This document shows, piece after piece, positions 56,705-64,000 of a stretch of DNA of 64,000 bases (positions are counted from its first letter, which is position 1; each line of letters opens with the position of its first letter). The notes beneath the pieces are model-generated. The model ran no database searches. It was not told the origin of the DNA and saw nothing but the letters and a program-made list of their open reading frames with translations. Made by a program: the position numbers and the translations under genes. Source of the stretch: Ashinkailepas kermadecensis (taxonomy: Eukaryota > Arthropoda > Thecostraca > Neolepadidae); NCBI GenBank assembly GCA_034440615.1, contig JAOTOM010004862.1:186001-250000 (forward strand). The letters are read 5' to 3'.

Positions 56705-59020
56705 TGTGTGTGTGTGTGATTAGGGTTTTAGGGCGCATCGACCATGGTAGATCATTTAGCACCCATAACAAAACAGAGAACTACTTAGTCAGAGCCATGT
56801 CTTAGTGTTGTGGTTGGGTGACTGGTTTTCACTGGCCTGAATATATTATCAAAAATCCCATTTTCCTAAAGTATCGACACACTTGTCCTAAGCAGTCCGA
56901 GTCGTCTCGAAGGAGACTGTTGGTTCCAAGGTACTGGGCTCTCTCATGTGCGTAGTGCTCACATGTGAGAATGTGATGCACCGTTAGTGGAGAATTGCAT
57001 CGTGGGCATACTGGCTTGTCTTCATTTATGAGGAGGTGGCAGTGTGTGGTGTACGTGTGTCCGATTCGGAGTCGTACCAACGCCACTTCCTCCGCTCGTA
57101 CTTTCCTGGAAGACGAGGGCCAGTACCCTACTCGTGGTTTGAATTCATGGAGTTTATTAGTGCCTAGGGCATTCCAGCTGCTTTGCCATTTCTCATGCAT
57201 GTATTCTGAGATCAATGGGTAGAAATCCAGTGAAGGGAGAGGGAGGGTGCGAATGCATAGTTTCTGTGCCGCTCGTTTCGCCGCTGCGTCGGCGAGTTCA
57301 TGCCGAGTTCATCCTAATGCCAACGTGGCTTGGGATCCAGCAGAAAGAAACGAATCTCCCTCGTTTCAGTAGGGTGAGCCGATGTAAGATGTCCCGCAGA
57401 AGAGCTTCCTGTAGGTTGAAACTTTCCAGTGCCGATAGGCTGCTCAAAGGGTCGGACAGGACAACACATGAGCAGTACTCATTGACTTCAATGAAGCATA
57501 GCGCCTTGAGGATCGCAACAAGTTCCGATATATAAACGGATGCGTTTGACGGAAGCGAGAAGGACCTCGTGACGGATCCGGTGACGAACGCGCATCCGAC
57601 ACCCTGCTTTCCTTTTGAGCCGTCTGTATATATCAGGGTGCGTCCGTCGTACGTGGCTATACGCTCCAGTGCATTTAGCCTGAACATTTCGGTGGGGACA
57701 TCACCCTTCTTGGACGTACGGAGGGCCAGGTCTATTTCTGGCGACACTAATTCCCAGGGTGGTATCTGCGATCGGTCAGCAATACGAATTCCACGTATAG
57801 GGATACCACTTGTGCGAATTTGTTTTTGCACTCTCACGCAGAAGGGTTCAGAGATTGCCTTCCGTCCTCCGTGGAACAGTGCCAATAGAAGGCGAGAAAA
57901 CACCGCGTAATACGTTGGGTGTAGAGGATATTGCCTCAGTTTACACGCATAGCGAAGGCCAAGCTTATCACGTCTCAATGCCATGTGCGGCTCGTGGGCT
58001 TCCACTTGGAGGCTTGCTATTGGCGAAGTTCTGAATGCGCCGGTTGCGATGCGTAAGGCTATATTGTGGACCGTATCAAGTACGCGCTTTCTGGGGGGTG
58101 CTGGCGCCATCATACACAAAACAACAATAGTCAAGCTTAGAGCGCATGAGCTGTCGGTACATCTGTAAAAGTGTTGCACGGTCTGCTCCGTATGTTGTTC
58201 GCGCCACGCATTTCATGATATTAAGAGCTTTGAAACAGCACTGGCGCAGATATTTAAGGTGGTCACCGTATGTCAAACGGCTATCGAGAGAGACGCCGAG
58301 GAACTTGGCGGAAGGTCGCAGCGGGATTGGTTTTCCATATAGTTGAAGTGCCAGTTCAGAGAAGCATGACCGTCGGCGACAAAAGTGTACAGCGACTGTT
58401 TTTTTCTGCGGAAAATCGAAGCCCGTTTCGGTAGCTCCAATCTTCAAGGTGATGTATGGCCAGCTGTAACTGCCGGTTCAGAGATGGTGTACGAGAAGCG
58501 GAGAGCCAAATTGCGAGGTCATCCACGAAGAGTGAGCGTCCAATATTTTCTGGTAGTCTCTTTCCAATATCGTTGATTAACACACCAAACAGGGACACAC
58601 TGAGCACACTTCCTTGTGGAACTCCGTTCGTAGGCACACATTTTCCTGATGACCGATTACCAAGTCGGACGCGGAAGCACCGATTAGCTAAGAAGTTTTT
58701 GATGAAGACTCCCATGGGTCCTCTAACGCCACAGTCCCACAACTTCATCAAAATGCCGTGACGCCAGGCGGTGTCATAGGCAGCCTCCACGTCAAAAAAA
58801 ACAATGCACCTACGTGCTTGTGATCCTTAAAACCAGCACGGACAGCGGTGTCCAAAGCTAAAACATGGTCCACCGTGGATCGGTTTTTCCGGAAACCGCA
58901 CTGAGCATTTGAGAAGAAGTCCTGTTGCTCTAAAAACCATGTTAGACGCATATTTACCATTTTCCCCATCAATTTACAAAGCGACGATGTCAGCGAAATG
59001 GGTCTGTAGTGGAGTGCTTC
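56705..59020 (-). mobile_element. 5'-truncated Jockey-like LINE inserted in the 37-bp array
   Basis: It is flanked by CAGTCGACACGG (56693-56704 and 59021-59032). On the minus strand it starts inside the RT (YRPISLTSSLCKLMGKMVN) and carries AYDTAWRHGILMKLWDCGVR, NGVPQGSVLSVSLFG and the intact SLFVDDLAIW. It continues with the thumb, RNase H (YTDGSKGKQGVGCAFV, SFCWIPSHVGI) and CPRCNSPLTVHHIL. The 3' hairpin GGGCGC...GTGC and a (CA)n tail end it. Frameshifts near 58795, 58390, 58090 and 57300 disable it. Confidence 0.9.
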
Positions 59021-59180
59021 CAGTCGACACGGGATGACCCGACCCAACACTAGAGGTCAGTCGACACGGGATGACCCGACCCAACACTAGAGGTCAGTCG
59101 ACACGGGATGACCCGACCCAACACTCGAGGTCAGTCGACACGGGATGACCCGACCCAACTTCAGAGGTCAGTCGACACCG
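59021..59180. repeat. 37-bp array, right part
   Basis: GTCGACACGGGATGACCCGA + CCCAACACTAGAGGTCA repeats four times, then a degenerate unit leads into (GAT)n at 59181. Confidence 0.92.
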
Positions 59181-59469
59181 TGATGATGATGATGAATTGG
59201 AGTGTAGGGATGCGTTCATTAACAGGGCCATTTTGCGCCCAGAACTGCATTATAAACAATCTCCGATGCTGCTATAGTCAAGGGCGTCGCCACCGGGGGG
59301 GGGGGGCAGGGGGGGCAGTCGCCCCCCCTGCCGTGAAACTGGGGGGGGGCGCCGCCCCCTGAAATTTGAGGAGGCCCCTATCCGCAAATGCACAGCAAAA
59401 AAGGTGAGCAAGGAGGCCGACGGGACAGAAGATCATGCTGTCAATGAGGCCTCAAGACTGACGAGGCCC

Positions 59470-61270
59470 CCAGGAAATATAATCAGGTCTCTATAAGAGA
59501 CGTAGAACAGAGATTGGGAGGAGGCCCCCAGGACGAAAAGGAGGTCCCATGACGAAAATGAGGCCCCATGACGAAAAGGAGGTCCCAAGACGTAGAACAG
59601 AGATTGGGAGGAGGCCCCCAGGACGAAAAGGAGGCCCCCGGGACGAAAAGGAGGCCCCAGGACGAAAAGGAGGCCCCAAGACGTAGAACAGAGATTGGGA
59701 GGGGCCCCCAGGACGAAAAGGAGGCCCCAAGACGTAGAACAGAGATTGGGAGGGGCCCCCAGGACGAAAAGGAGGCCCCCAGGACGAAAAAGAGACCCCA
59801 GAACGAAAAGGATACACCCAAGGACGAAAAGGAGGCCCCCAAGACGTAGAACAGAGATTGGTATGAGGTCCCCAGGACGAAAAGGAGGCCCCCATGATGA
59901 AAAGGAGGCCCATAAGACGTAGAACAGGGATTGGGAGGTGGCCCCCATGACGAAAAGGAGGCCCCCAGGACGAAAAGGAGGCCCCCAGGACGAAAAGGAG
60001 ACGCCTAAGACGTAGAACAGAGATTGGGAGGTGGCCCCCAGGACGAAAGGGAGGCTCCCAGGACGAAAAGGATGCCCCCAGGACGCAAATGAGGCCCCCA
60101 AGACGTAGAACAGAGATTGGGAGGAGGCCCCCAGGACTAAAAGGAGGCCCCCAGAACGAATAGGATGCACCCAAGGACGAAAAGGAGGCCCCACGACGTA
60201 GAACAGAGATTGGGAGGAGGCCCCCAGGACGAAAAGGAGGCCCCAGGACGAAAAGGAGGCCCCAAGACGTAGAACAGAGATTGGGAGGGGCCCCCAGGAC
60301 GAAAAGGAGGCCCCAAGACGTAGAACAGAGATTGGGAGGGGCCCCCAGGACGAAAAGGAGGCCCCCAGGACGAAAAAGAGACCCCAGAACGAAAAGGATA
60401 CACCCAAGGACGAAAAGGAGGCCCCCAAGACGTAGAACAGAGATTGGTATGAGGTCCCCAGGACGAAAAGGAGGCCCCCAGGATGAAAACGAGGCCCATA
60501 AGACGTAGAACAGAGATTGGGAGGTGGCCCCCATGACGAAAAGGAGGCCCCCAGGACGAAAAGGAGACCCCTAAGACGTAAAACAGAGATTGGGAGGTGG
60601 CCCCCAGGACGAAAGGGAGGCCCCCAGGACGAAAAGGATGCCCCCAGGACGCAAATGAGGCCCCCAAGACGTAGAACAGAGATTGGGAGGAGGCCCCAGG
60701 ACTAAAAGGAGGCCCCCAGAACGAATAGAATGCACCCAAGGACGAAAAGGAGGCCCTACGACGTAGAACAGAGATTGGGAGGAGGCCCCCAGGACGAAAA
60801 GGAGGCCCCCAGGACGAAAGACGCAGTCGATGCGCCTCCAAACTCCAACAACCAACCAACCAACCCCAGGACGAAAAGGATGCACCAAAGGACGAAAATG
60901 ATGCCCCCAAGACGTAGAACAGAGATTGGGATGAGGTCCCCAGGACGAAAAGGAGGCCCCCAGAACGAAAAGGATGCCCTAAGACGTATAACAGAGATTG
61001 TGAGGTGGCCCCCAGGACGAAAAGGAGGCCCCAGAACGCAAAGGAAGCCCCCCCCCCCGCCCAAGACGTAGAACAGAGATTGGGAGGAGGCCCCAAGACG
61101 AAAAGGAGGCCCCCAGAACGAAAAGGATGCACCCAAGGACGAAAAGGAGGCCTCTTGGACGTAGAACAGAGATTGGAAGGTAGCCCCCAGCACGAAAAGG
61201 AGGCCCTCAGGACTGAAAGGGTGCCACCGAGACGGACAAGAAGCCACCCAGGTTAGACGAAAAGGCTTCC
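59470..61270. repeat. Compound GAGGCCCCCAGGACGAAAAG array
   Basis: A ~20-bp basic unit (GAGGCCCCCAGGACGAAAAG) is periodically joined to AGACGTAGAACAGAGATTGG. A 586-bp higher-order segment is duplicated (GTATGAGGTC at 59861 and 60447). The long minus-strand frames (FSSWGPPFRPGG) are a product of the repeat. Confidence 0.93.
60820..60863 (+). mobile_element. 44-bp LINE-tail-like micro-insertion in the array
   Basis: CCCCAGGACGAAA flanks both sides (60807-60819 and 60864-60876). The insert reads GACGCAGTCGATGCGCCTCC and ends in (AACC)n, like the other LINE-tail insertions. Because the host is a tandem array, the flanking match could be coincidental. Confidence 0.5.
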
Positions 61271-64000
61271 GATGGGTGGCAGGATATTATTAAGTTGGAA
61301 AACGAGGCCACCAAGACGGAAGAGGATGCCCCTGCAATATAAAATTAAGACCTGATAGGTGATATTTATCCGGACGCAATAGGGGCCCCAAGACGGATAA
61401 GAAGGTCTCCGCAGGAATGAGAGAAGGCCACCGAGACCAGCCAGATGAGGCCCATATTTTGGAAGAAGAGGAACCTGGAAGAGAAGATCTAGGACTAGGA
61501 CGCAAAAGCACCCTGCTAAGAGGGTAATGAGGCTCCAAACACAGATAAGGAGGCCCCTAATTTGAAAAAGGAGTCACCTAGGAGAGGGTAGGAGTCCCCA
61601 GAAATCAAGAGAGTGTCAAAAATGACACGGAGGCAACCAGGAATGCAGAGGAGGCCCCAACACCGGAAAGGAGGCCCCAGCATATGACAGGAGGCCCTAA
61701 GACGGAAAAGGAAGCCATTGGATATGAGATGAGGTTTCGGAGACGCAAAAGCAGGCCCCAAACGGGTGAGGTTCCACCAAGATAGAAAAGGATGATCCAG
61801 AGACGTGGCAGGGGCACCTAATTCGGAAGAAAACGACACAAGATTGGAAATGAGACCCCATGATGAACGAGGAGGCCCCTAAATAGGAGAGAAAGGCCAT
61901 TGGATAAGAGAGATGGCTCCCAGGCGGAAAAGAAGGCTCGAAGACGGCTAAGAAGGTCCACGGGAAATAACAAGGCCACTAAAATAGGAAAGGTTGCCAG
62001 TAATTTGGCAGAGGAGGCGCCTGGGAGAGAAGTCCACGAGGAGATAAGAGACCAACCCTAAGATGGGTAAAGATCGAATCCAGAGCGCAGAGCAGGAGAA
62101 CGCACAGCAGGAGGCCCCCAAGACGTGAGAGGAGGCCCCTAATTTGAAAAAAGAAGGCCTCTAGAAGAGACATGAGGCACCTGCCGGACTCGAGAGGAGT
62201 CCCTCAAGAAGGAGTAGGTCTCCAGGATCAAATGAGGCCCCGAAGATCGGAAAGAGTTCCCAGGAAATGAGAGGAGGCCCTTAAGATGGGAGTGGTAGCA
62301 GGTATGGAAGGAGGTGAGGTTTCCAAAATTGAAGATCCCTCAAGACGGGTAAGGTTTTTCCAGGATAAAGGAGGAGCCACACGAGGCGTGGCAGGAGGCC
62401 CCTAATTTGGCAGATAATTCCCCTCGAAGGTGAGAGGAAGCCCCATGCCACGTTAAAGGGGCCCCAGAATGCAAGATGAGCCCTCCAAGACGGGACAGGA
62501 GGACCATTGAATATGGAGGAGGGTAGGACACACAAGGAGACATCGAAAACCGGTAAAAAGGCTCTAGGAAATGAGACGAGACCCTTCAGACGCGACAGGA
62601 GGCCTATAATTTGCAAGAAGAAACCCCTAAGAAATAGCAAGAGTCGTGTCTGGGTATTTTAAAATCACGATATGGGCCCCAAAAGATCCGGCCGGGCCCC
62701 CCGCAAATTACGCTGAGCCTGGGGTACCAAAAATTCACGCCCGGACCACGAAAATCATACCAGGGGCACGATAGGTCGTACCGTGCCCCAACAGTCTCAT
62801 TGGGACCAAAACAAATGAAGCCGGAGCAACGAAAAACAATCCGGACATGGATAATTACTCTGGGGGCCCAACAATGACGCCAAAAGCCTCCAAAACGCAT
62901 TGGACCCCCAACAAGTGTCGAGGCCGCTACAGCTCGCGCTAGGGATCCAAGAAAATGACGTCGGGGCCCAAAAGATCACATTGGACTAAAAAAAAGTTGC
63001 GTCGCAGCCCTTGAAAATCACACTGGAGGCCCAGAAGGTCGCGCCGGGGCCCCAAAAGTCGCAGCTGCCCTAAAAATCAATCTTAACCGGAATGTCACTC
63101 TGGGACAAAAAAAACTCCTTCAGTGGCAGCAGTGCTATATCAAAGGGGCAAATGCCCCCTCCATCCTGAGAGGGATAAGCTCCAAAGAATCGTGTCGGGG
63201 CCTCAAAAATCGCGCTGGGGCCACCAAAATTCGCGTCGGTCCACCAGAATTCGCGTATGGGTCTCCAAATAAATACGGCGAGCCCCGGGAAACTCGCTCC
63301 GAGGCCCGAAAAATTGCGACAGGAACCGCCAAAATCGCGTTGGGGCCACAGCTAAATACAACGCGTCGCACAAACTCGAACCGCCCCCACCCCCCCCACA
63401 AATATCGCGCTCGGGACCCACAATTCCCATCGGTAGTCCCGTGTAGGCTCTAAAAAATTGCCGTCTAGGGCCACACGTAAGCACAGTGTGACCACAAACA
63501 CCGGATCGGTATCCGAAAAAATCAAGCTGGAGCCCTCCAAAATAAGGATGGATTCCAACAACTAAATGCCCAGGTAAAAAAAATTGCTCTGGAGCACCGA
63601 ACATATTATCAGATGCCTTCACAAATTGCGTACGGCACCGAAAAACAAACCGGATCTCGAACAGTCGAGGTGGGATACAAAAACATGGCGCGAAGGACTC
63701 GAGAAATCAGGCCGGGAATCGGACTTTTAAAAAAATCAGAAAAGTTTCACAAAATCGTATTGAGCCAGAAAACTGGGGTTGGGTCTCCGGAACCACGCGA
63801 CTGGGCGCGATAAGCCGCATTGGGACCTAGAAACATCGTACCGAAGCCCCAAAATTGTACTTGGGCCCCACAAGTGTGCGTCAGAATCCCAAAATAAACA
63901 CATCGGGACCCTAAGAGCACAGCAGGGGCCGAAAATACAACTGGCCCTCCAAAGCGCACCGTCTCACAAAAACGACAGGGCCTTAACACATGCATTGCAG
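61271..64000. repeat. Highly degenerate ~30-bp array running off the window
   Basis: Up to about 62640 the units are GAGGCCCC(C/T)AA plus 15-25 variable bases. Beyond that they become GGGGCCCCAAAAATCGCGC-like words every 28-33 bases. Only the core word is kept. No gene is seen. Confidence 0.7.

Noticed and set aside
59181..59240. Another LINE-tail micro-insertion ((GAT)n to GCGCCC)
   Set aside because: The tail and hairpin-like end are present, but I could not find matching flanking duplications.
59433..61247. Minus-strand frames of 330-350 residues (FSSWGPPFRPGG repeats)
   Set aside because: Direct translation of the compound minisatellite; equally open in other frames and no family signal.

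Overview
The window is eukaryotic nuclear DNA: split genes with GT-AG introns, many minisatellites, and LINE, SINE, LTR and DNA-transposon relics. The style of the LINEs and the proteins suggests an invertebrate, most likely an arthropod (possibly a crustacean). This is inference; no marker fixes the species.

Two host genes can be assembled, both on the minus strand. (1) A HAUS6 (augmin subunit 6) gene spans 25393 down to 8358. Twelve exons keep phase at every junction and give one ORF of about 947-957 aa (human HAUS6 is 955 aa). (2) The 3' part of an acid sphingomyelinase gene (SMPD1-like) runs from 56231 down to 46140. Its first exons (signal peptide, saposin domain, first metal-binding motif) lie beyond the right edge. 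It carries two homologous versions of the exon that encodes the zinc-binding GHTH motif. They have the same phases and cannot be spliced together in frame, so they look mutually exclusive.

Layout: 1-2.9 kb dispersed repeats; 2.99-5.6 kb a short LTR retrotransposon with a 4-bp target duplication; 5.6-8.3 kb intergenic DNA and microsatellites; 8.36-25.4 kb HAUS6, with minisatellites in its introns and a CpG-depleted, AT-rich first intron; 26.4-27.5 kb a truncated CR1-like LINE; 27.5-30.7 kb dispersed repeats; 30.7-33.7 kb a large fold-back (inverted repeat) element; 33.9-39.8 kb a ~280-bp satellite interrupted by a Jockey-like LINE (itself carrying a tRNA-derived SINE) and by a TTAA-flanked MITE; 40.6-41.8 kb a second CR1-like LINE; 42-46 kb minisatellites and weak exon candidates; 46.1-56.2 kb SMPD1-like gene; 56.5-59.2 kb a LINE inserted in a 37-bp array; 59.5-64 kb compound and degenerate arrays that run off the edge.

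The most unusual theme is that several HAUS6 introns hold tandem arrays that start exactly at a splice site and carry one copy of that splice site per unit (periods 33, 38, 57, 73 and 97 bp).
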